Assembly (NCBI GenBank): GCA_964438865.1
Contig: CAYTMI010000002.1
Location: 219,720-283,719, forward strand
Length of the DNA: 64,000 bases
From: G016234445 sp964438865
Lineage (GTDB): Bacteria > Chloroflexota > Dehalococcoidia > Tepidiformales > Tepidiformaceae
Reading direction: 5' to 3'
A model generated the notes under the pieces. The model made no database searches, was not told where the DNA came from, and saw only the letters and a program-made list of their open reading frames with translations. Positions within the stretch are counted from its first letter, which is position 1; each line of letters starts with the position of its first letter. The position numbers and the translations under genes were made by a program. Below, one piece after another: positions 8,972 through 17,565 of this stretch.

Positions 8972-9695
8972 CGGCGCGGCGGGCCCGGCTCGCTACGGAT
9001 TCGGCGACGCACTCGCGGCTCAGGAACGGAAGCCGCAGCCAATCCACCCGCCGGAGTTCGCCTACGAGTTCCCGGACCCGTCGGAGTCGGATTCAGACGG
9101 GTTCGTCGCCTACGGGGGCGACTTCGAACCGGCGACGGTGATCGGCGCCTACCTTCAGGGGATCTTCCCGTGGCCCCATGGGGACGACGAATACCTCTGG
9201 TTCTCGCCGGACCCGCGGGCAATCATCCCGGTCGGCGGGCTCCACATCTCGCGGCGGCTGGCGCGGACGCTCCGCCAGGGGCGCTTCCGGGTGACGATGG
9301 ACCGGTCCTTCCGCGAGGTAATGACCGCATGCGCGGACCGGCCCGAAGGCACCTGGATCACGCCCGCGCTGGTCGACGGCTACTGCCGGCTGCACGAGCA
9401 CGGCTGGGCACACAGCATCGAGGTTTGGGACCCGGACGGGACGCTGGTGGGCGGGATCTACGGCGTCCGCGCCGGCAATCTCTTCGGGGCTGAGTCGATG
9501 TTCCACCGGGCGACGGACGCGTCGAAGGTGGCGATGGTCGCAATGATGGAGTGGGCCGAGGCGACCGGGATCGAGGTTATCGACGTGCAGGTGCTGACCC
9601 CGCACACGCAGGCGATGGGCGCAGTCGAGATCCCGAGGGGCGACTACCTGGTGCGGGTCCGGCGAGCCATCTCGGGACCGCGCGCGTACGACTGA
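8961..9695 (+). CDS. aat: Leucyl/phenylalanyl-tRNA--protein transferase
   Basis: 244 residues. The enzyme adds Leu or Phe from aminoacyl-tRNA to proteins with N-terminal Arg or Lys, marking them for ClpS/ClpAP degradation (N-end rule). Signature segments: FPDPSES then GLVAYGG-like FVAYGGD, GIFPWP, the WFSPDPRAIIP block, and VGGIYGVRAGNLFGAESMF. About 45 N-terminal residues precede the conserved core, so the true start could lie downstream; GTG 8961 is the first in-frame option and overlaps the thioesterase gene. Confidence 0.93.
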   Translation: MDGNGAAGPARYGFGDALAAQERKPQPIHPPEFAYEFPDPSESDSDGFVAYGGDFEPATVIGAYLQGIFPWPHGDDEYLWFSPDPRAIIPVGGLHISRRLARTLRQGRFRVTMDRSFREVMTACADRPEGTWITPALVDGYCRLHEHGWAHSIEVWDPDGTLVGGIYGVRAGNLFGAESMFHRATDASKVAMVAMMEWAEATGIEVIDVQVLTPHTQAMGAVEIPRGDYLVRVRRAISGPRAYD

Positions 9696-9702
9696 AGCTG
9701 CG

Positions 9703-10764
9703 TCAGCCGGCTAGCGCGGCCTTGAGCCGGTCGATCTGGGGCACGGGAGTCGGGTCGACACCCTGCACCAGGCCGAGGTAGACGGAGATGAAGTCGCCCC
9801 AGGCGGTGCCGACCATGAGCTGTTCGAGGAGGGTGTGGCCTTCGACGGCGAGGCGGTGAACCGGGACGCCCGCTTCCGCGAAGAGATCGCAGGTGACGTC
9901 GAATCGGCGCCGGATGCGTTCGTCGTAGGCGGAGGATTCGAGGGTCACGAGGGCGAGGTTGTTCGCCATGGCAGGGGCGGTTTCGAGGCCAACGATGAGG
10001 TTATGGTCCGCCTCGGGGAGCACGTCGGTGGCGCCAAGGACCTTGCCGTTTTCGGCAAGCTGATTCTTGAACCGCGAAGCCACCGTAGCCAGGTGCTCGG
10101 CGCCGAGGACGAAGGGGACGCGTCCCTGGAGTGCTTCCGCGACCTGCTTGGCCTGGTTCGATGCCGTCGGCACGTCGCGGCCCGCCCGGGTGACGACGAA
10201 GCGCTCGTGGGCGTCGGCCGCGGCCCGGACGATCTCGCCATCGGCGGCACAGAGGTCGAGGCTGGCGCCGAGCCGGAGCAGCGGAGCGAGGCCGTGGGCG
10301 ATCGCCGCCCGGGGGCTGGACTGGTAGGTGATGGTGTAGACGGGGACGCCGTCCTCCCTGGCCCGTTGCGCCAGCTTCCCGCCGGTGGTGATAGCGAAAA
10401 TCGAGGCGCCACGCTTCCAGGCGTCGTCATAGGCGGCCAGGGTCTCCTCGGTGTCGCCGCTGTAGGAGGAGATGACCACGAGCGTCCGTTCCGAGACATA
10501 GTTCGGGAGGCTGTAGCCGCGGACGACGTGCACCGGGACTTCGGCGGCATCGGCGCAGAGCGCGGCGAAGTAGTCGCCTGCGGTGGCGGAGCCGCCCATC
10601 CCGGCGATGACGACAGCGCGGGCATCAGCGGCAGCAGCCGGGATCTCGATGTCTTCGCTCCGGTGCCAGGCGCGGTCCAATTCGAGGCCGAGCGTCTCAA
10701 CCGCCCGGAGCATGCCGAAATGGTCCTGTTCGTAGAGTGAACGGTCGTCCAGGTCGATGATCAT
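9703..10764 (-). CDS. Bifunctional phosphoglucose/phosphomannose isomerase (SIS)
   Basis: 353 residues, the length of the archaeal/actinobacterial PGI/PMI family. Such enzymes interconvert Glc-6-P or Man-6-P with Fru-6-P. Two SIS folds are seen. The first has GMGGSATAGDYF and the phosphosugar loop ISSYSGDTEETLA near residues 95-110. The second carries EADHNLIVGLE (catalytic Glu region) and the C-terminal GHTLLEQL with the catalytic His. Its ATG overlaps the stop of the phosphomannomutase gene (ATGA). The same operon therefore holds the next two steps to NDP-mannose or NDP-glucose. Confidence 0.9.
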   Translation of the reverse strand: MIIDLDDRSLYEQDHFGMLRAVETLGLELDRAWHRSEDIEIPAAAADARAVVIAGMGGSATAGDYFAALCADAAEVPVHVVRGYSLPNYVSERTLVVISSYSGDTEETLAAYDDAWKRGASIFAITTGGKLAQRAREDGVPVYTITYQSSPRAAIAHGLAPLLRLGASLDLCAADGEIVRAAADAHERFVVTRAGRDVPTASNQAKQVAEALQGRVPFVLGAEHLATVASRFKNQLAENGKVLGATDVLPEADHNLIVGLETAPAMANNLALVTLESSAYDERIRRRFDVTCDLFAEAGVPVHRLAVEGHTLLEQLMVGTAWGDFISVYLGLVQGVDPTPVPQIDRLKAALAG

Positions 10765-12185
10765 CGACTCACCCCCGCGATGGCCTTGCCTGCTTCGAGA
10801 ACGTCACGCACGAGCGCCCTGTCGCGCACTTCGGTGTAGATCCGGAGCAGCGGTTCGGTGCCGGAAAGCCGGAAAAGGAGCCAGCCTTCGTCGATGAAGA
10901 AGCGCCAGCCGTCTGTCCGGTCTGAACGCAGCACCTCTCGCCCGGCAATTTCGGATGGATGGGCCGCATCGAGGGTGGCCTTCACGGCGGCGTTCGCCCC
11001 TGGTTCGAGGTCGAAGTCCAGGCGCTCGTAGAAGTGCGGCCCCGTGATCGCGAAGAGGTCGTCCAGCAGCTCCGACGGGCGCTTGCCAGTGGCGGCAACG
11101 TAATCGAGCAGGAATAGGCCCGCGAGGACGCCGTCGCGTTCCGGCAGGTGGCCGCGGAACCCGTAGCCGCCGCTTTCTTCGCCGCCGATCAGCGCGTCCT
11201 CGCTCATCATCAGCGGGCCGATGTGCTTGAAGCCGACGGGGGTTTCGTAGCAGGCCACGCCGTAGTGGTCCGCGAGAATGTTGGCCATGTTGGTGGTGGT
11301 CACGGAACGGACGATGGGCCCGCGCAGCCCGCGTTCGCCGAGCAGATAGTTCACGAGGAGGGCGAAGGTCCGCAACTGGTCGACGTAGGCGCCGGTTTCG
11401 TCCACCAGGCCCACGCGGTCGGCGTCGCCGTCGTTGGCGATGCCCACATCGAAGCCGCCCCCGGCCATCAGGAGCATGAACTCGCCGAGGTTGGCTTCGA
11501 TCGGCTCGGGAGCGCGAATCCCGGGGAAGAGGGGGTTTCGTTCGGTGTGGACCTCGGTGACGGTGGTGCTGCCACCGGAGAGCAGTTGCGTGAAGAGCCC
11601 TGCCCCTGCGCCATACATCGGGTCCACGGCGACGCGGAGCCCGGCTGAGCGGATCCGCCGGAGGTCGACCTGGCGTTCAAGGGCGGCGAGGTAGCCGGGG
11701 ACGGGATTGAACGCGGTAATGGCGGGGGCGTCCGCCGGAGCGACCTTGATCGAAGCCGGGCGTTCGAGGATTGCCGGGACCCGCCGTTCGATATCGGCGA
11801 CGATTTCGGGGCTGGCGCTGCCGCCGTAATGGGGCTTCACCTTGATGCCGTTCCAGCGAAAGGGGTTGTGGCTGCTCGTGACCATGACGCCGCCGCAAGC
11901 CCCCGCCTCGATGATGCGGTAGCTCAGTGCTGGGGTCGGGACGGGCCGGTCGCCAAGCTGGACGGTGAACCCGTTGCCCGCAAGCACGCGGGCGGCGGTC
12001 ATCGCGAATTCGTCAGAGAGGAAGCGGGTGTCGTAGGCGACGATCGCGGGCTTTGCCTTGCCGTAGGTCTCGGCGAAGTGGTCAGCGACGGCCTGGATGC
12101 AGGCGCGGACGTTGTCGAAGGTGAAGGTTTCACCGATGATGGCGCGCCAGCCGTCGGTGCCGAACTTGATCGGATTCTCAGTCAT
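10761..12185 (-). CDS. Phosphomannomutase/phosphoglucomutase
   Basis: 474 residues, an alpha-D-phosphohexomutase. The enzyme moves phosphate between C6 and C1 of mannose or glucose. Motifs: KFGTDGWRA at the N-terminus, the active-site phosphoserine loop VTSSHNPFRWNG (residues about 98-110), the metal site DGDADRVGLVD (about 238-248), the sugar-binding GGEESGG, and the phosphate-binding RLSGTEPLLRIY near the C-terminus. I start it at the ATG at 12185, which overlaps the upstream nucleotidyltransferase stop; ATGs at 12194 and 12197 are alternatives. A TATGAT box lies 7 bases before the chosen ATG. Confidence 0.93.
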   Translation of the reverse strand: MTENPIKFGTDGWRAIIGETFTFDNVRACIQAVADHFAETYGKAKPAIVAYDTRFLSDEFAMTAARVLAGNGFTVQLGDRPVPTPALSYRIIEAGACGGVMVTSSHNPFRWNGIKVKPHYGGSASPEIVADIERRVPAILERPASIKVAPADAPAITAFNPVPGYLAALERQVDLRRIRSAGLRVAVDPMYGAGAGLFTQLLSGGSTTVTEVHTERNPLFPGIRAPEPIEANLGEFMLLMAGGGFDVGIANDGDADRVGLVDETGAYVDQLRTFALLVNYLLGERGLRGPIVRSVTTTNMANILADHYGVACYETPVGFKHIGPLMMSEDALIGGEESGGYGFRGHLPERDGVLAGLFLLDYVAATGKRPSELLDDLFAITGPHFYERLDFDLEPGANAAVKATLDAAHPSEIAGREVLRSDRTDGWRFFIDEGWLLFRLSGTEPLLRIYTEVRDRALVRDVLEAGKAIAGVSR

Positions 12186-13194
12186 CCCGTCCATCATATC
12201 GCCCGCCCGGGTCGAGGCTGGTACCCGGTGGGACCGAAGCTGCTTCCCCGATGGTCGCACCCTTGCCAGCGACAACCCCGGAAAGCCGGGCTCCGGCGCC
12301 CACGCTGACGCCATCGGCGAGGATGCAGGCGTCCACGGAGGCTCCCGCGCCGACAACGACACCCTCCCAGAGGATGGACTCCCGGACGACGGCCCCGGGT
12401 CCTACGACGGAACCCGCGCCCAGCGACGACGCTGTGACGCGTGCCGCCGGGTCGACGGTCACGTTTTCGCCCAGGCAGTTGCCGCCGGCGCGAAGGGCGA
12501 GTTCGCGGTTGAGCGAGAGGTAGCGCGCCGGCGTCCCGATGTCGGCCCAGATGCCATCAAAGCGGTATCCGAGGACCCGCCGCCGCCGCGCAACCAGCGA
12601 CGGAAAGAGGGTCTCTTCAACGCGAACCGGGCGAGGCGGGATCTCTGCAACAAGGCCGGGTTCGAAGATCCAGACGCCTGCGTTCACCAGGTTTCCCGGG
12701 GCCGTGCCGCGAGGGGGCTTTTCGACGAAGCCCGTGACCATGCCCTCGTCGTCGACCACAGCAACGCCGAAGGATGAGGGGTCGTTCACCGGATAAAGCG
12801 CGAGCGTCAGGTCCGCCTGCTTCGCCTCGTGCGCGCGAAGCGCGGCGGCGAAATCAAAGTCCACGAAGACGTCGCCGTTGAGGACAACGAAGCGGCCTTC
12901 CACGCCCGCGGCCTGGACGGCGTTGCGGATGGCGCCACCGGATTCCAGCCGTGAGGTCTCGTGGACGACGGTGAGCTCAATGCCGTGGGCGCGCCCGGGC
13001 GGATAGGCCTCGGCGAGGTCATCGTTGTCGCGGCCAATGGCAAGGACGGCCCGGTCGAAACCGGAACGAGCAAGCCATTCGAAGAGGTAGGCGATGGCGG
13101 CGCGGTTGCAGACGGGCACAAGGCTCTTGTGCCGCGTGAGGGTCAGCGGCCGAAGCCTGGTCCCCTGGCCCCCAACGAGGACGATCGCGTCCAT
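12178..13194 (-). CDS. NDP-sugar pyrophosphorylase (mannose-1-P guanylyltransferase-like)
   Basis: 338 residues. The N-terminal nucleotidyltransferase domain has the signature LVGGQGTRLRPLT (residues 6-18) and KSLVPVCNRA, with VVLNGDVFVDFD carrying the metal-binding Asp. From about residue 245 the chain becomes a left-handed beta-helix of hexapeptide repeats (ILWEGVVVGAGASVDACILADGV-like). This build is shared by mannose-1-phosphate guanylyltransferases and glucose-1-phosphate thymidylyl/uridylyltransferases. The neighbouring mutase and PGI/PMI favour GDP-mannose or a related NDP-hexose. Lies 18 bases downstream of metK, in the same direction. Confidence 0.85.
   Translation of the reverse strand: MDAIVLVGGQGTRLRPLTLTRHKSLVPVCNRAAIAYLFEWLARSGFDRAVLAIGRDNDDLAEAYPPGRAHGIELTVVHETSRLESGGAIRNAVQAAGVEGRFVVLNGDVFVDFDFAAALRAHEAKQADLTLALYPVNDPSSFGVAVVDDEGMVTGFVEKPPRGTAPGNLVNAGVWIFEPGLVAEIPPRPVRVEETLFPSLVARRRRVLGYRFDGIWADIGTPARYLSLNRELALRAGGNCLGENVTVDPAARVTASSLGAGSVVGPGAVVRESILWEGVVVGAGASVDACILADGVSVGAGARLSGVVAGKGATIGEAASVPPGTSLDPGGRYDGRDD
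12193..12198 (-). promoter_or_regulatory. TATGAT box 7 bases before the phosphomannomutase start
   Basis: On the minus strand TATGAT is followed by GGACGGG and the ATG at 12185. It lies inside the end of the preceding gene and could give an internal, leaderless transcript of the mutase and isomerase genes. The sequence also encodes Met-Met-Asp in the alternative longer start, so the match may be chance. Confidence 0.3.
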
Positions 13195-13212
13195 GCGGCT
13201 CCTATGCCCTGC

Positions 13213-14379
<1,167 letters not shown>

Positions 14380-14482
14380 TGGGTGCGGGTCCGTGCCTTT
14401 CTTCGAACGATCGTGGGGCTGCCAGCGGGAAGGCGGCAGTATGGGTCCCCTGCATTCGTGCGGTCTTCGTCCCTCGGGTACG

Positions 14483-14508
14483 AAAAACCCCTCGTGATGC
14501 GAGGGGTT
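14483..14508 (-). terminator. Intrinsic terminator in the metK leader
   Basis: Read on the minus strand, CCCCTCG-CATCA-CGAGGGG is a perfect 7-bp stem followed directly by TTTTT. It lies about 100 bases before the metK ATG and downstream of the riboswitch core, where the expression platform of a transcription-attenuating riboswitch should be. Confidence 0.8.
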
Positions 14509-14599
14509 GGGCGCTGCACTCTGCGGCGCGAGGCCCCTCAGGCGGAGGGGCGGGCCATGGGACCCGCCTTTTGTTGCCCGCTGGCCGAGGCCGCGGACC

Positions 14600-14673
14600 G
14601 CGTCGATTGGGGCACCTTGGAGGCTACCAGGTTGCCGTTCGCGGCGAGTCACCCCGCCGCGCCCTCTTAACGC
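14600..14673 (-). ncRNA. SAM riboswitch (SAM-I/SAM-IV type) upstream of metK
   Basis: The minus-strand leader has the conserved SAM-riboswitch blocks in the right order: AAGAG (14664-14668), a GC hairpin GCGGCG...CGCCGC (14641-14660), ACGGCAACC (about 14630-14638) and AAGGTGCCCCAA (about 14607-14618). The flanks GCGTT (14669-14673) and GACGC (14600-14604) can pair to close the P1 stem, with one G-U. AAGAG, GGCAACC and AAGGUGC match the SAM-I/SAM-IV clan core as I know it. The long GGAGGGA arm of classic SAM-I is absent, so it may be a SAM-I/IV variant. Two more GC hairpins and an intrinsic terminator follow before metK. Confidence 0.72.
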
Positions 14674-14680
14674 TGCAACG

Positions 14681-14689
14681 ATGGTAGCA
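14681..14689 (-). promoter_or_regulatory. Candidate extended -10 for metK leader
   Basis: On the minus strand TGCTACCAT reads as an extended -10 (TG-n-TACCAT). Transcription would start about 6-8 bases later, just before the riboswitch P1 strand. No good -35 was found. Confidence 0.35.
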
Positions 14690-14721
14690 GGGAGTCCGCC
14701 GGAAAGGGAATCCGCTGGGGG

Positions 14722-14727
14722 TATACT
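14722..14727 (+). promoter_or_regulatory. TATACT -10 box of the antitoxin gene
   Basis: TATACT lies 26 bases before the antitoxin ATG at 14754, leaving room for a short leader. No clear -35 match is visible at 16-18 bases. It is the best -10 in the divergent region shared with metK. Confidence 0.45.
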
Positions 14728-14753
14728 GGGACCATCCAGCCGGGGGCGAACGA

Positions 14754-15029
14754 ATGACGACACGGGAACGGCTGCTGCAAGAGGCCCTTGGCCTGCCCCC
14801 GGAGGACCGCGAGCTGCTCGCGGTGGAGCTGGCGCTGAGCATTGAGAAAGAGCCTGGCTACGACGAGGCCTGGGAGGCCGAGATCACGCGGCGCCTCAAG
14901 GCGATCGACGACGGCACCGCCGAGACGATGGAGCTCGAGGAGTTCGAAGCCGAGGTTTGGGGTGACCCTCCTCCGGCAACGAACGGCCGGTCAGGGTCCG
15001 AGCTGGACGGGCGGCGGCGAAGGAACTGA
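14754..15029 (+). CDS. Addiction-module antitoxin (TIGR02574-like)
   Basis: 90 residues. The N-terminal 70 match the small addiction-module antitoxin family: a leading LLQEALGLPPEDRELLAVEL helix, then EAWEAEITRRLKAIDDGTAETM and the EEFEAEVW end. Such antitoxins pair with a ParE/RelE-type toxin encoded just downstream and repress their own promoter. Family members usually stop near residue 72-76; here the chain continues about 20 residues (GDPPPATNGRSGSELDGRRRRN) over what should be the start of the toxin gene. This points to an altered junction between the two genes. It sits divergent to metK. Confidence 0.75.
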   Translation: MTTRERLLQEALGLPPEDRELLAVELALSIEKEPGYDEAWEAEITRRLKAIDDGTAETMELEEFEAEVWGDPPPATNGRSGSELDGRRRRN

Positions 15030-15283
15030 TTGACGCGAGAGCGTGGTACCGGGCAAGAAGCGCGACGGCCGAGGCTAACCTGTACCAGGACTACCTCAAG
15101 GCCCGGAGACTGATACAGGACATGCCGATGGCGGGCTCACCACACCTGGCAGGGACACGTCGTGTGTTTCTGGAGCGCTTCCCATACGCTCTCGTCTCCC
15201 GGGCAGAGACCAACGTCGCCACCATTGTCGCGGTGACGCATACCGCGCAGCGGCCCGGCTACTGGCTCAGCCGTCGCGGGTAG
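14962..15283 (+). pseudogene. ParE/RelE-type toxin without an in-frame start codon
   Basis: The frame from 14966 to the TAG at 15281 encodes a clear ParE-like chain: RPVRVRAGRAAAKELIDARA, WYRARS, then LERFPYALVSRAETNVATIV and a C-terminal AQRPGYWLSRRG. These are typical of plasmid-stabilisation toxins that follow TIGR02574 antitoxins. The frame has no ATG, GTG or TTG before an ATG at 15119, too late for a full toxin. A GTG at 14962 sits exactly where the family start should be, but in the neighbouring frame, which ends after 23 codons. Removing one base from the CCCTCCTCC run (14966-14974) would join that GTG to the toxin. It is either a decayed toxin, a sequencing error, or a +1 frameshift product. 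Confidence 0.6.
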
Positions 15284-15307
15284 TCCGCCGGGCGGGGCGG
15301 GGATCGG

Positions 15308-16570
15308 CTACGTGCCCTCTTGCCAGCTCGTGAGGTAGCGCTTCTGTTCCTCGGTCAGGTAGTCGATCCGGACGCCCATAGCGTGGAGCTTGAGGCGCGC
15401 AATCTCCTCATCGATGTCGTCGGGGAGTTTGTAGACCTTGTTCTCGAGCTTCGAATGGTTAACGGCAATCCACTCGGCGCCGAGGGCCTGGTTCGCGAAC
15501 GACATGTCCATGACGGCAGCGGGGTGGCCTTCGGCGGCAGCCAGGTTCACCAGCCGGCCTTCGCCGAGGACGAAGACCTTGCGGCCGTCCTGGAGCCAGT
15601 ATTCCTCCACGTGGTCGCGGACGCGGCGCTTGCCTTCGCTCATCGCTTCGAGGGCGCGAAGGTTGATCTCGCTGTCGAAGTGGCCGCTGTTGGCCATGAT
15701 CGCGCCGTCCTTCATCGCTTCCAGGTGCTGGCGGTCGATGACGTTGCAGTCGCCGGTGAGGGTGACGAAGAAATCGCCTTCGGTGGCGGCTTCGGCCATG
15801 GGCATGACGCGGTAGCCGTCCATGATCGCTTCGAGCGCCTTCACGGGGTCGACTTCGGTGACGATGACCTGGGCCCCGAGCCCGCGCGCCCGGCTGGCCA
15901 CGCCGCGGCCGCACCAGCCGTAACCGGCGACGACGAAGTTCTTCCCGGCGAGGAGCACGTTGGTCGCGCGGATGATGCCGTCGATGGTGGACTGGCCGGT
16001 GCCGTAGCGATTGTCGAAAAGGTGCTTGGTGTCGGACTCGTTGATCGCGACGATGGGGTAGCCGAGGGCGCCGGCCGCGGCCATCGCCTTCAGGCGGACA
16101 ACGCCTGTGGTGGTTTCTTCGGTGCCGCCGACCACGCCGGGGAGGAGGTCGCGGCGATCCTTGTGGAGGGTCGCTACTACGTCGGCGCCGTCGTCCATCG
16201 TCAGCTGGGGGCCATGTTCGAGGGACTGGTGGATGTGCCGGTAGTAGGTCTCGTTGTCTTCGCCGCAAATGGCGAAAACGGGGATGCCAAAGTCGTTGAC
16301 GAGGGCCGCGGCCACGTCGTCCTGGGTCGAAAGCGGGTTGCTGGCGCAGATGCGGACGTCGGCGCCGCCGTCGCGGAGGGTGATGGCCAGGTTCGCGGTC
16401 TCGGTCGTGACGTGGAGACAGGCGGTCATCCGGATGCCCTGGAGCGGCTTGTCGCGGAGGAAGCGCTCGCGAATGAGCTTAAGGACGGGCATCTCGCGGG
16501 CGGCCCACTCGATCCGGAGGACGCCCGCGGGGGCGAGTTTGATGTCGGCGATGTCGCAGGGCACGGTCAT
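15308..16570 (-). CDS. ahcY: Adenosylhomocysteinase
   Basis: 420 residues, typical of the shorter bacterial/archaeal SAHase form. It splits S-adenosylhomocysteine, the by-product of SAM-dependent methylation, into homocysteine and adenosine using bound NAD. The NAD-binding stretch VAGYGWCGRGVASRARGLGA lies near residue 210. The catalytic blocks SNPLSTQDDVAAAL and VAINESDTKHLFDNRYGTGQ are present, and the C-terminus ends ..LTEEQKRYLTSWQEGT as is usual. It is the last gene of the minus-strand methyl-cycle run and is separated by 86 bases from the GNAT gene, so it may also have its own promoter. Confidence 0.97.
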   Translation of the reverse strand: MTVPCDIADIKLAPAGVLRIEWAAREMPVLKLIRERFLRDKPLQGIRMTACLHVTTETANLAITLRDGGADVRICASNPLSTQDDVAAALVNDFGIPVFAICGEDNETYYRHIHQSLEHGPQLTMDDGADVVATLHKDRRDLLPGVVGGTEETTTGVVRLKAMAAAGALGYPIVAINESDTKHLFDNRYGTGQSTIDGIIRATNVLLAGKNFVVAGYGWCGRGVASRARGLGAQVIVTEVDPVKALEAIMDGYRVMPMAEAATEGDFFVTLTGDCNVIDRQHLEAMKDGAIMANSGHFDSEINLRALEAMSEGKRRVRDHVEEYWLQDGRKVFVLGEGRLVNLAAAEGHPAAVMDMSFANQALGAEWIAVNHSKLENKVYKLPDDIDEEIARLKLHAMGVRIDYLTEEQKRYLTSWQEGT

Positions 16571-16604
16571 GATTCAGCAGCTCTCAGCAGTCAGAGGTAA
16601 GCAA

Positions 16605-16626
16605 CCAGCGTCCGCGAGCGCGCTGG
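16605..16626. repeat. Hairpin upstream of ahcY
   Basis: CCAGCG, 10 bases, CGCTGG forms a perfect 6-bp inverted repeat in the 86-base gap between the GNAT gene and ahcY. It could be a small leader hairpin or weak terminator. It does not contain the conserved core of the SAH riboswitch. Confidence 0.35.
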
Positions 16627-16656
16627 CTAAGTCAATCAGGGAACCGGCGTGCCCGC

Positions 16657-17565
16657 CTATCGTCTGAGGGAGACGAATGCCCCGTCGTACCGGCGGCCGC
16701 GAAGGTTGGCCCGGGCACGCCGGAGCCAGGCGCCCACGCCCGCCGGGTCCTTGCGAGCGGCGCTGGCCTCCAGCAACTGGCAGACTTCCTCGTAACCGAG
16801 CCGTTCATACGCGGCTACGGCCGCCCGGTTGGCGGGGTCGACGGTGAGGACGACGTCGTCGCAGAACTCGAAGAGGGCTTTCGTGACCGCGCTCGTGGCG
16901 GCAGTGGCGAATCCGCGGCCGCGGTACCCCGGGTGGGTGAAGACGTTCCCGACGACCGCGACCCGCTCCTGCGGGGAGACGACGTGGGTGCCGGCGACGG
17001 CGACGAGCCTGCCCTCCACAACCACGCCCCGGTACTCGCCTGCGTCGATGTGCTCGGGGGCGTAGTAACTCGGGCCCGCTTCGGAGCTGTAGAGTCCGTT
17101 GATCTTGCGGATGTCGAGCCCGGTGAGGCGCACGGTCGAGACCCCAGACACGGGCTCGAACCGGCCGCGCTGCACTCCCATGCGGATCATGACCTGGTGG
17201 CTGGCCAGCCGGTGGCTGGACCGGAGCGCGTCCAGGTGTTGGGGCTGGCAGGTGACGTAGGTCTGCGGCGGGCCGGGCTGAATCGAGAGGACGGCGGCGA
17301 CGGCATCGGGATCGCCCATGAGGAAGGTGGCCTCACCGAGCCCGCCGCGGCTGTGGAGGACGAGTCCCGTGCCCGTATCGCCCTTCGCCAGGAACCACTT
17401 CGTGCGCTCAGCAAGGCCGGGTTCGAGCTGGCCGAGGGCGTAGGCGGTGTACTCGATCCGGGGGGTGAGGAGCGCCCGGATGCGGGAGACGTCGGCGAGG
17501 GGCTGGACCACATAGTCCAGCCGTTGGCGAGCAACCCCCTGCCAGCGGACGTCACGCTCGGCCAT
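16657..17565 (-). CDS. GNAT-family N-acetyltransferase
   Basis: 302 residues. The C-terminal half is a GNAT domain: VVGNVFTHPGYRGRGFATAA contains the acetyl-CoA pyrophosphate-binding RGRGFA loop, followed by VDPANRAAVAAYERLGYEEV typical of motif B. The N-terminal half (about residues 1-140) looks like a second, degenerate GNAT-like fold, as in other ~300-residue double-GNAT proteins. Start taken at the ATG at 17565, which overlaps the kinase stop; a GTG one codon earlier is possible. The substrate is unknown. Its place between a PfkB kinase and ahcY suggests co-expression with the methyl cycle but not a specific acceptor. Confidence 0.8.
   Translation of the reverse strand: MAERDVRWQGVARQRLDYVVQPLADVSRIRALLTPRIEYTAYALGQLEPGLAERTKWFLAKGDTGTGLVLHSRGGLGEATFLMGDPDAVAAVLSIQPGPPQTYVTCQPQHLDALRSSHRLASHQVMIRMGVQRGRFEPVSGVSTVRLTGLDIRKINGLYSSEAGPSYYAPEHIDAGEYRGVVVEGRLVAVAGTHVVSPQERVAVVGNVFTHPGYRGRGFATAATSAVTKALFEFCDDVVLTVDPANRAAVAAYERLGYEEVCQLLEASAARKDPAGVGAWLRRARANLRGRRYDGAFVSLRR

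Noticed and set aside
9835..10740. A 301-codon plus-strand frame
   Set aside because: It lies fully antisense to the phosphoglucose/phosphomannose isomerase gene, which has strong motifs; the product is Gly/Glu-rich without a recognisable domain.
15320..16600. A 426-codon plus-strand frame
   Set aside because: Mirror of ahcY; composition is that of a shadow frame rich in Gly, Asp and Val.
16571..16656. Possible SAH riboswitch upstream of ahcY
   Set aside because: A hairpin is present but the conserved SAH-riboswitch core is not, and the gap is short.
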